A stretch of 64,000 nt of DNA. It comes from a bacterium. GTDB taxonomy: Bacteria > UBP6 > UBA1177. Position numbers and translations under genes: made by a program. This document shows, one piece after another, positions 18,301 through 26,551 of the stretch (within the stretch, counting starts at the first letter, position 1; every line of letters begins with the position of its first letter). The DNA lies in NCBI GenBank assembly GCA_017961325.1, contig JAGCXM010000030.1, forward strand, positions 25,990 through 89,989, read 5' to 3'. The notes under the pieces are model-generated. The model did not search any database and had not been told where the DNA came from. It saw only the letters and a program-made list of their open reading frames with translations.

Positions 18301-18966
18301 GCTAATTTGAAAGCGGCTGCAAAAGTAAAAGATGAGTTCAACAAGGTTTCTCAGGAGAGAATGACCAAAAAGATCGAACTTACGGTTTCTCTTTCGCAGA
18401 AATATGAACAGATCATTGAAATTACCGCTTCTCCGAGATTCACTCCGGCGGTTCTCTACTACATTGGAAAGATTTACAAAGACTTGACTGACCAGATGTT
18501 TAACGCTCCGATCGCTCCGTGGCTTAGCGAAGCTCAAATTTCTGAGTATAAGAACTATTTGGATGAAAAGGCTTTCGGTGCTCAGAAAAATGCCGTTACC
18601 TACTTCGAAACGGCAATGAAGAAAGGTTATGAAAGTTCCGTTTACAACGAGTGGGTTGCAAAGGCAAAATACGAACTTCGTTTCTTTCAGGAAGTTACCG
18701 GCGGGAAATATTATGATGAAAATGAGATCGTTCCGCAGTCAGACATGATCGAAACGTCATCGTTGATCGGAAAAATCGATACGAATTTCAATTTCCCGAA
18801 GATTTCAGACGAGGAACGTGCGAAATTGAAAAAATCGATAAATCATTCCAATCAGCAGCAGGCTCAGCCTGCGGCTGCTGAAGCTCCTGCGGAATCAGCT
18901 GGGCAGGAACAGTCGGCTGAACCGAAAGATGAAAATGTTGAAAGTAACGAGGAAGAGGGAGAATAA
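15331..18966 (+). CDS. Giant periplasmic TPR-repeat protein (GltI/AgmK-like in architecture)
   Basis: The 1211-residue protein has a signal peptide ending TTLFAQ (about residue 26) and then many TPR-type repeats. Recognisable units are ASDAYFEMGEYFFNNNNVFK, YGFALYKYAWCMYNVGEYEQ, YDMRFNYAEYLYDHKKYTEA and DAVYNAAVLYESLGETEKAI. A charged Lys/Asp-rich insert lies near residues 500-550. The last 45 residues are Gln/Ala/Pro/Glu-rich and disordered. TPR solenoids hold protein complexes together. Very large TPR proteins of this kind accompany TPR lipoproteins and AgmX-type proteins in myxobacterial gliding loci, which is the basis for the comparison. The gene lies 25 bases after the previous one and two bases before the next, so it is in the middle of the operon. 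No enzyme motif is visible. Confidence 0.75.
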   Translation: MSNNKTLRTLLVILLVLSFSTTLFAQRQKRTDETPASTGPAKTRIEADAVKTDSKSMQMRDESIKQLNELIKDYPEGPRKAEIYRRLAELYWEKARGIKAVIMDEYNKKIDKYYEMNDPNAPMPELNLDQSLEWNKKAIEICDYIIKKYPTFQNLDEVYFFMASNLMETGQSLAAVRYYTLVVEKFNNSKFASDAYFEMGEYFFNNNNVFKAIPNYKAIIDKYPDNKFYGFALYKYAWCMYNVGEYEQSVKLFQQVVEVADKINDQSLKEDALNDMVAPYAESGSVDQAEKYFKTIVKEQKYFIAVLKRLAQIYFDQDRSEEAIKIYRKLQEEAPERPEGPTWQKQIVECYKKLNNKDAVRKEIIVLVANYADANSRWVKANANDEATLESAQQTSEAALRILTVDYHNEARKTKSPETWKIVGELYPTYLKYFPKSEASYDMRFNYAEYLYDHKKYTEAGDQYQAVADMNPKGHHFEDASYGAVSCFGALLEAEQEKAKKEAQNRIAKAKQEKSGEISADLVKAADDKDADKKDRVADENKEKPIPELHQKFITACDTYIKNIPRSKYLVDIIYKQAITYYVFNHFEKAVPVFEMIVQKYPRHELAEFSADLIMDSLNMARDWEAINNKSREFLKNSALLSGRNRLKADLEKFKEMATFYAADIPHKNGKSLDSADRYMAFVNEFQKSKFNDVAMYNAIVYYQKGGDLYKSIRVQEQFLRESDDVYKKSPHRDKIMFGLAKNYEAIAYYDKAAQLYIDFVEKSPNSKDSGDAVYNAAVLYESLGETEKAIDNYRLFVEKYAKDDKEKAEIALRYGYIWMRKGKSFYDKAEKGFDRFVSEHTVINGLKDYYYIDDAGKRKPVDSVNKISVEKGEPNTLLALYGAKMKMYKEQGNTKEYYKSVDKILQISRGAEFKEKAELGENSRDIIAEALLEELIPEYNEYMSIKFDNIPFAKKHKGYELLQLGFDVEDGKIIHHGDANPDELYPDEKANLKAAAKVKDEFNKVSQERMTKKIELTVSLSQKYEQIIEITASPRFTPAVLYYIGKIYKDLTDQMFNAPIAPWLSEAQISEYKNYLDEKAFGAQKNAVTYFETAMKKGYESSVYNEWVAKAKYELRFFQEVTGGKYYDENEIVPQSDMIETSSLIGKIDTNFNFPKISDEERAKLKKSINHSNQQQAQPAAAEAPAESAGQEQSAEPKDENVESNEEEGE

Positions 18967-18968
18967 CG

Positions 18969-20132
18969 ATGAAAAAAATAATATTATCTTTCTTGTTGAT
19001 GTTTTCCTTGATTTTGACTTCTTGTGGAACGGCTTCGGAAAAAACTCAGGAACAAAAACCCGAGGCAACAAAGGCACAAGCCGCAGAAGTTAAACGGGAG
19101 AAGCCGAAAGAACCGGAAGATTGGGCTAAATATTATACTGAAGAAGGTATGAAGGCTCTCGAAGTCAAAGACGGTAAGGTTGACTTTGACGCAGCAATCA
19201 AAAATTTCGAACATGCGGTCGAAACTTATCCGACAGCTCCGGTTTTGCATTACAACCTCGGTTTGGCTTATCAGCGCAAGGGTGATGACCAGAACGCTGT
19301 CAAAGCTTACAACAAGGCACTTGAACTTGATCCGAAATATTCTCTGCCGGTTATCAACAAGGCGGCCATTTATGCCAACAAACTTGAGTACAACCGTGCG
19401 ATAGAAGTTTGCGAGAAGTTTCTCGAAAAGGAAAACGACAAGGATAAAGGCGTTCTTTCGGCAGTCGCAGGTTTTTACCTTTTGAAAGGTGACTACATCA
19501 ATGCGATTCAGTCCGTTAGAAAGATTCTCATTCAGGATCAGGCTGATGTCGATGCGCTTAAAAACCTCGGTATGATTTATTTTAAAAAGAATGATGCCGG
19601 TCTTGCTTCGATGGTAACGACAAACTCTTACAATTTGAAGCCGGACGATGCTGGTATCGCGAACAACCGCGGCGTTCTTTATTCAGCTCAGAACGATGAT
19701 TCTCTTGCCATGCTTTACTTCTCGCGTGCAATAGCGAATGATCCGAAGAATAAAAGTGCAAACTTCAACGTCGGATCGATTGCTATGAAATACGGCGACG
19801 CAGAAACTGCTTATGAAAGATTTTCTGTCGTTTTGTCGCAGGATCCAGACAATTTGAATGCAAGAATCGGTCTTGCAATGGCTTTGAGAGGTCTTGGCAG
19901 ATTCGAAGATGCTGAAAAAGAATATTTGGCAGTTCTTCAGAAAGATCCGAACAACGCGATTGCGACTTTCAACCTTGCTGTTCTTTATAACGACCATATG
20001 AACAAGCAGGTAGAGGCAAAGAGAAACTTCAGAAAGTTCCAGTCTCTCCAGAGAGATATTCCGGCTGACCACATTGTTAACGAATATTTGAGTGACAAAG
20101 TGCAGATCAGACCGGTTGAAAAAACCGAATAG
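18969..20132 (+). CDS. TPR lipoprotein, GltE/AglT-like
   Basis: The 387-residue protein carries a lipoprotein signal ending LILTSCG (Cys19), a charged spacer and about eight consecutive canonical TPRs. Examples are PVLHYNLGLAYQRKGDDQNA, LPVINKAAIYANKLEYNRAI and ARIGLAMALRGLGRFEDAEK. The size, lipid anchor and position next to a giant TPR protein and an AgmX-type protein match GltE (AglT) of the myxobacterial gliding complex. The gene starts two bases after the previous stop. It probably sits in the periplasm, tethered to a membrane, and scaffolds the complex. The TPR fold is certain, while the GltE assignment rests on synteny and architecture. Confidence 0.78.
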   Translation: MKKIILSFLLMFSLILTSCGTASEKTQEQKPEATKAQAAEVKREKPKEPEDWAKYYTEEGMKALEVKDGKVDFDAAIKNFEHAVETYPTAPVLHYNLGLAYQRKGDDQNAVKAYNKALELDPKYSLPVINKAAIYANKLEYNRAIEVCEKFLEKENDKDKGVLSAVAGFYLLKGDYINAIQSVRKILIQDQADVDALKNLGMIYFKKNDAGLASMVTTNSYNLKPDDAGIANNRGVLYSAQNDDSLAMLYFSRAIANDPKNKSANFNVGSIAMKYGDAETAYERFSVVLSQDPDNLNARIGLAMALRGLGRFEDAEKEYLAVLQKDPNNAIATFNLAVLYNDHMNKQVEAKRNFRKFQSLQRDIPADHIVNEYLSDKVQIRPVEKTE

Positions 20133-20198
20133 GAAAATTTGATATTTTGAACGTAATGACTAAATTTGATGTGTTGATTTAATTCGGAGGTCGTTGTT

Positions 20199-20459
20199 AT
20201 GAAGAAAATGTTCGCTGTTTTGTTTTTGATGCTCTCTTTTATGTTCTTGTCGGCTCAGGAAACCGATGAGGAAGGACGACTTATCAAATACCGTGAAAAA
20301 ACAGTCATCGATTTTGAAGATGTTATGTTGGAAGGTCAGATTAAAAAACCTTCGGGTTCTTTCCTTATGGATAGAACGAAAACGAAGTTCAATTCTTTGA
20401 TTAACCTTAAACAGGATTTCAACAAAGAATTGGTAAAATCCGTGGATCTTCTTAATTAG
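20199..20459 (+). CDS. Small secreted protein, CglF-like
   Basis: This 86-residue protein has a signal peptide ending FLSAQ (about residue 20). The mature part of about 66 residues includes YREKTVIDFEDVMLEGQIKK followed by PSGSFLMDRTKTKF. From memory, small proteins annotated CglF in myxobacterial gliding loci share this pattern: a [K/R]T..DF motif, then a G...KP segment, an aromatic-Leu pair and a basic C-terminal helix. The ATG follows CGGAGG at a good distance. It stands between the TPR lipoprotein and the AgmX-type protein, with short gaps on both sides. CglF proteins can be supplied between cells in Myxococcus. The assignment needs a profile search. Confidence 0.6.
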   Translation: MKKMFAVLFLMLSFMFLSAQETDEEGRLIKYREKTVIDFEDVMLEGQIKKPSGSFLMDRTKTKFNSLINLKQDFNKELVKSVDLLN

Positions 20460-20503
20460 GTATATAATGTTTATGTTTAACCACTTAATATGAGGCCGAG
20501 ACT

Positions 20504-21919
20504 ATGCCTGAGAAATCAAAAATGAGAAAAAGATTGCTTTATGATTTGTCTCCGATTCCGGAAATTCCGGTAAATGAAGGAGCCAAAGGTAAGCTTGAAC
20601 CTGAAATCCGAGTTGTTTATGACAACAAAGTTTTGCTTGATATGCAGAAAATCGACAAAACTTATACTCTCGGAACGGAAACTGGTGCAGATTGCATTGT
20701 CGATGAAGCTTATTTGTCGGACAAATCATTCAAATTTGCATCTGTTTCGGGCAAGAATTTTTCTGTAAACCTTCAGAATGGCTTTAAAGGTTCCATTTAC
20801 AGAGGTAAGGAAAAAACCGATCTCGAACAGTTCATTGCTTCTGGAAACACGAGTGTCGATATTGATGACACTACGCTCCTTATCGCGAATTTCGGTGCGA
20901 TTTCCGTTTGCGCATTGAAATCGCCGGCTGAGCCTTACAAAGGCGGCGGATTATTCAAGCAGTTCGATTTCGCGCTTGCGATAATCCTGCTTATAATCTT
21001 TATTGCCGGTGGTTTTGTTCTCAACATGATCATTGAGACCCCGCCTATCGAAGTCGATATCTTTGAGCTTGACAACAGATTTGCAAAGCTAATTGTTGAA
21101 ACCAAAGAGGAAGAAATAAAGGTTGAGGAGATCGAAGAAGAAAAGAAAGTAAAACTCGAAAAACCGAAAGAAGGTCTTGTAGAAGCTACTTCACAGAGAA
21201 AGTCTCTCGGCGAAGAGGGTAGAGTCGGTGATAAGAAAAGCCGTGTTGCAAACGCTCAGGGTTCTGCAAGAAGAGGTCTTGACGCGAAAGTTGCACAGAG
21301 TTCCGGTATTATGGGTGCTCTTTCATCCGGTGCTGCAAGTTTCGACCGAGTATTCGGCGGCGGCGGTCTTGGTGCCGGCATGGAAAAGACGCTCGGTTCC
21401 GTAACGGGTCTTGCTGGTGTCGACCAGTTCGGTTCAGGCGGTCTCGGAACAAGAGGTTTCGGTACAGGCGGCGGCGGTAACGCTCTCGGAATCGGCGGTC
21501 TCGGAACAAGAGGACGTGGCGGCGGCGGTGCCAGCGGTAAATACGGTATGGCTGCTGGTCAGATCGGAAGAAAAGGTCGTTCAGATATTTCTGCAGGCGG
21601 CGGTCAGGCAGTTATCATGGGTGCTCTTGATAGATCCGTCATTGACGCATATATCAGAAGAAACCTTGCAAAGATCAGATGGTGCTACGAAAAGGAACTT
21701 AATAAAGATCCGAAACTTTTCGGAAGAATCGTTATTAACTTCATAATTTCGGCAACAGGTGCTGTAAGCAGTTCCAAGGTTCAGAGAACCACGATGGGTA
21801 ACGCAACGGTTGAAAGCTGCGTTGCTGATCAGATTAAGAAGATTCGTTTCCCTGCTCCGAAAGGCGGCGGTATCGTTATCGTAAACTATCCGTTTGTATT
21901 TAAGAACTCGGAAGGGTAG
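20504..21919 (+). CDS. GltG/AgmX-like transmembrane protein with AgmX/PglI C-terminal domain
   Basis: The 471-residue protein has a clear modular plan. Residues 1-145 are cytoplasmic with an FHA-like beta fold (YTLGTETGADCIVDEAYLSD), but without the usual phosphothreonine-binding Arg/Ser/His residues. One transmembrane helix follows at about 158-182 (FALAIILLIIFIAGGFVLN). Residues 195-240 are a charged coil, 265-370 are Gly-rich with repeats of GGLGTRG, and the last 95 residues are an AgmX/PglI (TonB-like) domain. Its signature includes IRWCYEKELNKDPKLFGRIV, then ATVESCVADQIKKIRFPAP and a final NYPFVF. In myxobacteria such proteins link the proton-driven Agl motor in the inner membrane to outer parts. 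The C-terminal domain and topology are the strongest single evidence that this cluster is of gliding type. Confidence 0.85.
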   Translation: MPEKSKMRKRLLYDLSPIPEIPVNEGAKGKLEPEIRVVYDNKVLLDMQKIDKTYTLGTETGADCIVDEAYLSDKSFKFASVSGKNFSVNLQNGFKGSIYRGKEKTDLEQFIASGNTSVDIDDTTLLIANFGAISVCALKSPAEPYKGGGLFKQFDFALAIILLIIFIAGGFVLNMIIETPPIEVDIFELDNRFAKLIVETKEEEIKVEEIEEEKKVKLEKPKEGLVEATSQRKSLGEEGRVGDKKSRVANAQGSARRGLDAKVAQSSGIMGALSSGAASFDRVFGGGGLGAGMEKTLGSVTGLAGVDQFGSGGLGTRGFGTGGGGNALGIGGLGTRGRGGGGASGKYGMAAGQIGRKGRSDISAGGGQAVIMGALDRSVIDAYIRRNLAKIRWCYEKELNKDPKLFGRIVINFIISATGAVSSSKVQRTTMGNATVESCVADQIKKIRFPAPKGGGIVIVNYPFVFKNSEG

Positions 21920-21928
21920 GGGGAGAAT

Positions 21929-22582
21929 ATGAAAAAACTGTTTTTGCTGCTGATAGCACTTTTGGTAAGTTTTTCGCTTTTTGCGGCTGAGTCCGAAGAA
22001 GCAACCGGCGATGTTTCCGGAAACGATTTGAATCCTATTTTAAGAGGACTCCATCTTCAGTTTTCCGGCGGTATTGTTGGTTATATCGGCAAAGCTGGCG
22101 GAAAAAATGCCGGAAGTCCTCTCGGTTCGACTTTGAGGCTCAATTTCGGTTATGATATACAGATAAAAGAAGCTGCGGCTATCGGGATCGCGCTTTCCGT
22201 AGGTATGCTGCAGTTCAATGCAAACGAAAACGATGCCGATCTTGATCAGAAATACAAGGATTCTCCGTGGGTCGAAGATTTTAACCCGCTTACATTAGGT
22301 CTTGATGTCGATGTTACCTGGATGATTGATCCTAGATGGGAATTCGGTGTTCTTATCAATTTCGACTACTACGCTCTTGCAAAAACCTACAAATCTGGCA
22401 GTAATGCGATTGACGGCAAAACCAACAGCGGTAATATCGCTGTCGGCGGCGGTCTGATTTTCGAGCGTTACACGTTTGCGCGCCATTTCTCGGTAGGTGC
22501 ATCCGTTGAATTCAATTATATTCTTGATTTCGACGGCATGAATATAATCGTAACTCCGTTTATGAAGTATACATTCTTCTAA
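21929..22582 (+). CDS. CglE-like outer-membrane beta-barrel protein
   Basis: The 217-residue product has a signal peptide ending FSLFAA and a compact eight-strand-like barrel ending in Phe. Features recalled from the CglE family of adventurous gliding proteins are present: LQFSGGIVGYIG near the start, LRLNFGYDI, a central DPRWEFGVLINFDYYAL, VGGGLIFERYTFARHFSVGA and the ending VTPFMKYTFF. It begins nine bases after the AgmX-type gene behind a GGGGGAG ribosome site. In Myxococcus, Cgl proteins are outer-membrane proteins that can be transferred between cells. I infer an outer-membrane role in the same complex here. Confidence 0.7.
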   Translation: MKKLFLLLIALLVSFSLFAAESEEATGDVSGNDLNPILRGLHLQFSGGIVGYIGKAGGKNAGSPLGSTLRLNFGYDIQIKEAAAIGIALSVGMLQFNANENDADLDQKYKDSPWVEDFNPLTLGLDVDVTWMIDPRWEFGVLINFDYYALAKTYKSGSNAIDGKTNSGNIAVGGGLIFERYTFARHFSVGASVEFNYILDFDGMNIIVTPFMKYTFF

Positions 22583-22587
22583 ATCCA

Positions 22588-23394
22588 GTGTCTTTTCCCA
22601 ACCAAAATCCTGTAGGAATTTTCGACAGCGGTGTCGGCGGTCTTACTGTTTTTGCCGAAGTCAAGAAACTTTTGCCGGACGAAAGCGTTTTTTATCTCGG
22701 CGATACCGCGCGTGTTCCTTACGGAAGCAAATCGGTTGATGTGATCAGGCGTTATTCTTTAGCGAACGTCAATCTGCTTATGACTTTGGGGGTGAAAGCA
22801 GTCGTTGTCGCATGCAATACGGCGTCGGCTGCAGCACTTTCCTTTGTGCAGAGCCGTTTCCCAAATCTTGAAATAATCGGCGTTATCGAACCTGTTACCG
22901 AATATCTTCTTACCCGTCCGGAACTGAAAAAAATCGGCATAATCGGCACGAATACTACAGTCGCTTCGGGTGCTTACCAGAACGCTTTGATGAAAAAACG
23001 CAACGATCTGACTGTTTCTGCAAAAAGTTGTCCTCTTTTTGTTCCGCTTGTAGAGGAGGGCTTTTTTAAAGGCGAAATCGTCGAAAAAGTGATCGATATG
23101 TATCTTGGCGAGATGAAAAGAAGCTCGCTTGATGCTCTGGTTCTGGGATGCACGCACTATCCGATGCTGCGGAAGGCGATTTCCGACTATTTCGGCGGGA
23201 AAATCGAAATTCTTGATACAGCGTTTTATACCGCGAAGAAACTTGCCGAGGTTCTTGCCCGAAATTCTGCCGAAAACCGTTCTTCTGCCTGCAGTGAATC
23301 AGACCGTTTTTTTGTTACTGATTCACCGGATTCATTCCGTGTGACGGCAGAGCTTTTTTTGGGTCACAAAATAGACAATGTCTTTCATGTTTGA
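22588..23394 (+). CDS. murI: Glutamate racemase
   Basis: This enzyme makes D-glutamate for peptidoglycan. The 268-residue sequence shows GIFDSGVGGLTV, VACNTASA with catalytic Cys76 and LGCTHYP with catalytic Cys188, as well as the GDTARVPYG block. It starts with GTG at 22588, five bases after the previous stop, and has no good ribosome site of its own, which suggests translational coupling to the CglE-like gene. Being inside a motility-type operon is unusual. It may simply be carried along, or cell-wall precursor supply may be co-expressed with the envelope machine. All key residues are present. Confidence 0.93.
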   Translation: MSFPNQNPVGIFDSGVGGLTVFAEVKKLLPDESVFYLGDTARVPYGSKSVDVIRRYSLANVNLLMTLGVKAVVVACNTASAAALSFVQSRFPNLEIIGVIEPVTEYLLTRPELKKIGIIGTNTTVASGAYQNALMKKRNDLTVSAKSCPLFVPLVEEGFFKGEIVEKVIDMYLGEMKRSSLDALVLGCTHYPMLRKAISDYFGGKIEILDTAFYTAKKLAEVLARNSAENRSSACSESDRFFVTDSPDSFRVTAELFLGHKIDNVFHV

Positions 23395-23409
23395 CAATTG
23401 ACTTAAAAT

Positions 23410-23438
23410 TTGTCTTTTGTTTCAATATCTTCTACAAT
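23410..23438 (+). promoter_or_regulatory. Candidate internal promoter in the gliding-type cluster
   Basis: TTGTCT (23410-23415) and TACAAT (23433-23438) are 17 bases apart, 27 bases before the next start codon. The -10 element lies in the recurring CTACAAT motif. Confidence 0.4.
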
Positions 23439-23465
23439 CCTTAGTCGGTTTTTGCGGGGTTTGAA

Positions 23466-24173
23466 ATGAAAATCATTCTATGTATCTTCTTTTTTATGTT
23501 TTTTTCGTTGACAGCGGCAGAAAAGTCCCTTTCAGTTGATTCCGCCGGCGGTGAATCGGATGTGAAAACTGTCGGAACAAAGCCGGAATCAGATCCGTCA
23601 CGCGGTATCTCTACACCTTTGAACGAGGAGGGATACGATATTAAACTCAAAAATCTTGAAGAAAGAATCAACAGTTTGAAAGACAAAATTTTCAGGTCGA
23701 AGCAGCGTTTGGCGGTTTTGCAGGAGAGCGTTATGGGCGGCACGATTGCGGAAACTAATGTTTCGATAGTCCACAAAAACACTGCCAATTCTTTTTTTCG
23801 GCTGATTTCAGCTGTTTTTTATTTCGATGACAGGCAAATTTTTTCCAAAAGCGACGCTCCTGAAGAACTTGAAAAGCAGGAAATCACTATTTATGACGCC
23901 GAAGTCACTCCGGGAACTCACAACATCTCCGTCTTTTATGTTTTTGGGGGCAAAAAATACGGAGTTTTTTCCTATCTGCAGGATTACACTTTCAAAATCA
24001 ACGCCGAATACACTTTTTCGATTGATGAAGGAAACAGGGCGGAAATTGTCGTTTCTCCGGTTGACAAGGGCGGTGAATACAATTTTAACAACAGGCTGTA
24101 TATAAAATTCGACATTAGCGGAACGCCTTTCGATTTGCCCGGCGGCGGTGAAACAGCATTGAAGCAGGAGTGA
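23466..24173 (+). CDS. Secreted coiled-coil/beta protein linked to the TPR genes
   Basis: The 235-residue product has a signal peptide ending FFSLTAA, a low-complexity stretch to about residue 55, a coiled coil (LKNLEERINSLKDKIFRSKQ, about 60-85) and then a beta-rich domain. Conserved-looking pieces are VSIVHKNTANSFFRLISAVF, VTPGTHNISVFYVFGG and YGVFSYLQDYTFKI. I recall proteins with the same HENA...SF.L....Y.LDG and YGVFSYL pattern beside TPR genes in myxobacteria, often mis-annotated as dihydrolipoamide acetyltransferase. I see no acetyltransferase features. The gene is coupled to the next TPR gene, so it is probably a periplasmic partner of it. Confidence 0.65.
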   Translation: MKIILCIFFFMFFSLTAAEKSLSVDSAGGESDVKTVGTKPESDPSRGISTPLNEEGYDIKLKNLEERINSLKDKIFRSKQRLAVLQESVMGGTIAETNVSIVHKNTANSFFRLISAVFYFDDRQIFSKSDAPEELEKQEITIYDAEVTPGTHNISVFYVFGGKKYGVFSYLQDYTFKINAEYTFSIDEGNRAEIVVSPVDKGGEYNFNNRLYIKFDISGTPFDLPGGGETALKQE

Positions 24174-24175
24174 TT

Positions 24176-26431
24176 ATGACTGCGCGTCTCGGAGTTTTTG
24201 TTATTACGCTGCTGTTTTTTTCCGCGCTTTCCGCGGCTGATTCGCCGGATAAAACTGCTGCAAAAACAATCGATGCCGTGCGTGAAAGTCTCAAGGAAAT
24301 CGAAAGTTTTTGCGATAAAAACATCAAAAGGACGGTTTCGTATGAAGCTTCAGCCGCTGACGATAGGGATTTGACCGGAAAAATGAAGAAAGGGAGAATA
24401 TTTTTTGAAAATGGGAAGTATGATACGGCTTCGGATTTGTTTTATTCGGTCGTCGCGCTTCATCCGGATAACGATGCGATGCGTTCTGAGGCTTTGCTGA
24501 TGCTGGCAGAGTCGCTTTACCGGCAGAAAAATTACATTTCGTCGGCGAGATACTACGAAATGCTGCTTTCGGCGACAGGCAACCGCGATTATATGAAGAA
24601 AAGTTTAATCCGTATCGTTGAATCGAATTACTATTTGGGCAACTATTCGGCTGCGAAAAAATATTACGACACCTTTTTTGAGGCGGCGGTCGGTACTTCC
24701 GATTCGGAACTTTCGTATTATTTGGGCAGAAGTCTGTTTTACGGCAAGCGATTTTCCGAAGCGGTCTCGTTTTTTTACGCTGTTGAAAAAAAATCCGAAT
24801 TTTATCCGCAGGCGCGCTATTTTCTGGGGATGCTTTCGTTAAAAGAGGGCGAATACGACGATGCCTTTTCGTTTTTTGAAGAAATCGTTGAGTTGAAGGA
24901 CAGCGGATTCTATCATAAATTCGATGAAATCAGGGAAAAGGCTTTTCTTGCGGCTGCCAGAGCTGCATTCAAAACGGGCGATTTCGAAAAGGCGTCGCGC
25001 TATTACCGGATGACGGACAAACGCTCGCCATTTTTTGCTGAAGCCTGTTTCGAGCTTGCTTTGGCTTGTATAAAATCAGCTGATTACAAAGGAGCGATAG
25101 ATGCGCTTCATCTTATAAAGCAGGTTGCACCGCATTCAGCTTTCATTCCGAAAGCCGAAGTTCTCGAGAGGACTGTTCTTGTTCGTACGAAACGATACGG
25201 CGAAGCTGCGGCCCTTTTTGATTCGGCGGTCAAAAAATACGGCAAAATTCAGGACGAGTTGTTTGTGGTTGACGGCGGAATGTTTATGTCCGGTCAGTCG
25301 AAACGCGTTTCCGATTTTCTTATGCCCTATTCTCTGCTTGTGCAGTCGCTTTTGAAGGACAACCGGAAATTTAAGAAGGCGGTTAAACTCAACGAGAGTG
25401 CGGAGATTCTTGAAAGCGAACTTTCCCAGCTGCATTCCCGCGAAAGAAAACTTGCGGCTGCGCTTTACAGCAAAAATATCGCGGCGGTTTATCCTCCGCT
25501 GATTGAAAGTGCAAGGAAGACGCTTTTTCTCAGGGATAGAATTGCTGTAATCAGAAGCAATCTTGCAATGATGCAGAAATCGTCGGTCGAAAAAGTGCTT
25601 GATGAAGCCGGACGCCGCGAATTCGGTAAACTTGACGCCGAAAAACGTAATCTTCTTGGAATTTCGGAATCGTTCGTGAGCAATCCTGCAAAAATTCGCG
25701 AACGGGCCGAAGAATACGGCGGCAGAGTTGCTAAAAACGATGCGGAACTCCGTAAAATTTCAATGGATCTTGCTTCAATGGCTAAAGACCTCGAAGCAGT
25801 GTCCGCGTTTTACGGAGAGGATCGCATGTCTGCTGAAAATGACGAAAAAAAATTTCTCAATAAGGTCGTGAGCGAGCGTGATGCCCTCCGCGATATGGTT
25901 CTGGAGGCCGATTCCTGCGGAACCGAACTTGAAAAAGAGAAGAACAGCATTGTTTCCGGCGGAGGAACCGAAGCGCGTGAAATCGCGATAAGAGAGCGGC
26001 TGAATCAGATTACTGACAGACAGTATGCTGTTGCAAAGCCGAAAAAAAAGTCCGAAATTCACAGACTGATGGGTGAAGCCGACAGGATCGACAGAAAACT
26101 TGCGGATTATTATGACTCTCTCAACGGGGCTGTCCGCGAACTTTTCGATACGATACGCATCTCTTTTGAAAAGGAAAAAATAGAAATTGACGCATACCGC
26201 AGCGAACTTGCCGGAATAAGGCGTGAGGTCGATGAAATGTCGGTTCTTGCAATGTATTCCGATCTCAATGCCGTGAAAACCGCCGTAGCGTCATATTTTC
26301 ATCTCGGTGAATCGGGACTTTCTGAAATTTCCGGAAGAAAAAAAATCGGGAATTCAGACAAAATTTTTTCTCTCGAATTTTTGAAAAGCAAGGAGCTCCA
26401 GCAGTTTGATTTTGATTCAGATATGCAATAA
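24176..26431 (+). CDS. Periplasmic TPR/coiled-coil protein
   Basis: The ATG at 24176 is preferred over GTG at 24170 because AGGAG (24166-24170) lies five bases before it. The protein has about 751 residues, a signal peptide ending FFSALSAA, TPR repeats at about residues 65-350 (ALLMLAESLYRQKNYISSAR, YPQARYFLGMLSLKEGEYDD) and long charged coiled coils from about 400 to 710. It resembles the TPR lipoprotein at 13683 in its repeat region but lacks a lipobox. The gene begins two bases after the stop of the 23466 gene. Its position between that gene and the motor genes suggests a structural component of the same envelope complex. No exact Glt counterpart can be assigned. Confidence 0.75.
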   Translation: MTARLGVFVITLLFFSALSAADSPDKTAAKTIDAVRESLKEIESFCDKNIKRTVSYEASAADDRDLTGKMKKGRIFFENGKYDTASDLFYSVVALHPDNDAMRSEALLMLAESLYRQKNYISSARYYEMLLSATGNRDYMKKSLIRIVESNYYLGNYSAAKKYYDTFFEAAVGTSDSELSYYLGRSLFYGKRFSEAVSFFYAVEKKSEFYPQARYFLGMLSLKEGEYDDAFSFFEEIVELKDSGFYHKFDEIREKAFLAAARAAFKTGDFEKASRYYRMTDKRSPFFAEACFELALACIKSADYKGAIDALHLIKQVAPHSAFIPKAEVLERTVLVRTKRYGEAAALFDSAVKKYGKIQDELFVVDGGMFMSGQSKRVSDFLMPYSLLVQSLLKDNRKFKKAVKLNESAEILESELSQLHSRERKLAAALYSKNIAAVYPPLIESARKTLFLRDRIAVIRSNLAMMQKSSVEKVLDEAGRREFGKLDAEKRNLLGISESFVSNPAKIRERAEEYGGRVAKNDAELRKISMDLASMAKDLEAVSAFYGEDRMSAENDEKKFLNKVVSERDALRDMVLEADSCGTELEKEKNSIVSGGGTEAREIAIRERLNQITDRQYAVAKPKKKSEIHRLMGEADRIDRKLADYYDSLNGAVRELFDTIRISFEKEKIEIDAYRSELAGIRREVDEMSVLAMYSDLNAVKTAVASYFHLGESGLSEISGRKKIGNSDKIFSLEFLKSKELQQFDFDSDMQ

Positions 26432-26551
26432 GGATGCACTTTTTTGTTTTCTTTATTTGTCTTTTGAAAGAATTCCTTAAATGATTTATGGTAAAAATAG
26501 TAAATAAAATCAGTTGCTTACTGCATTTTTTCGAGAGCATTCGCAAAAAAA

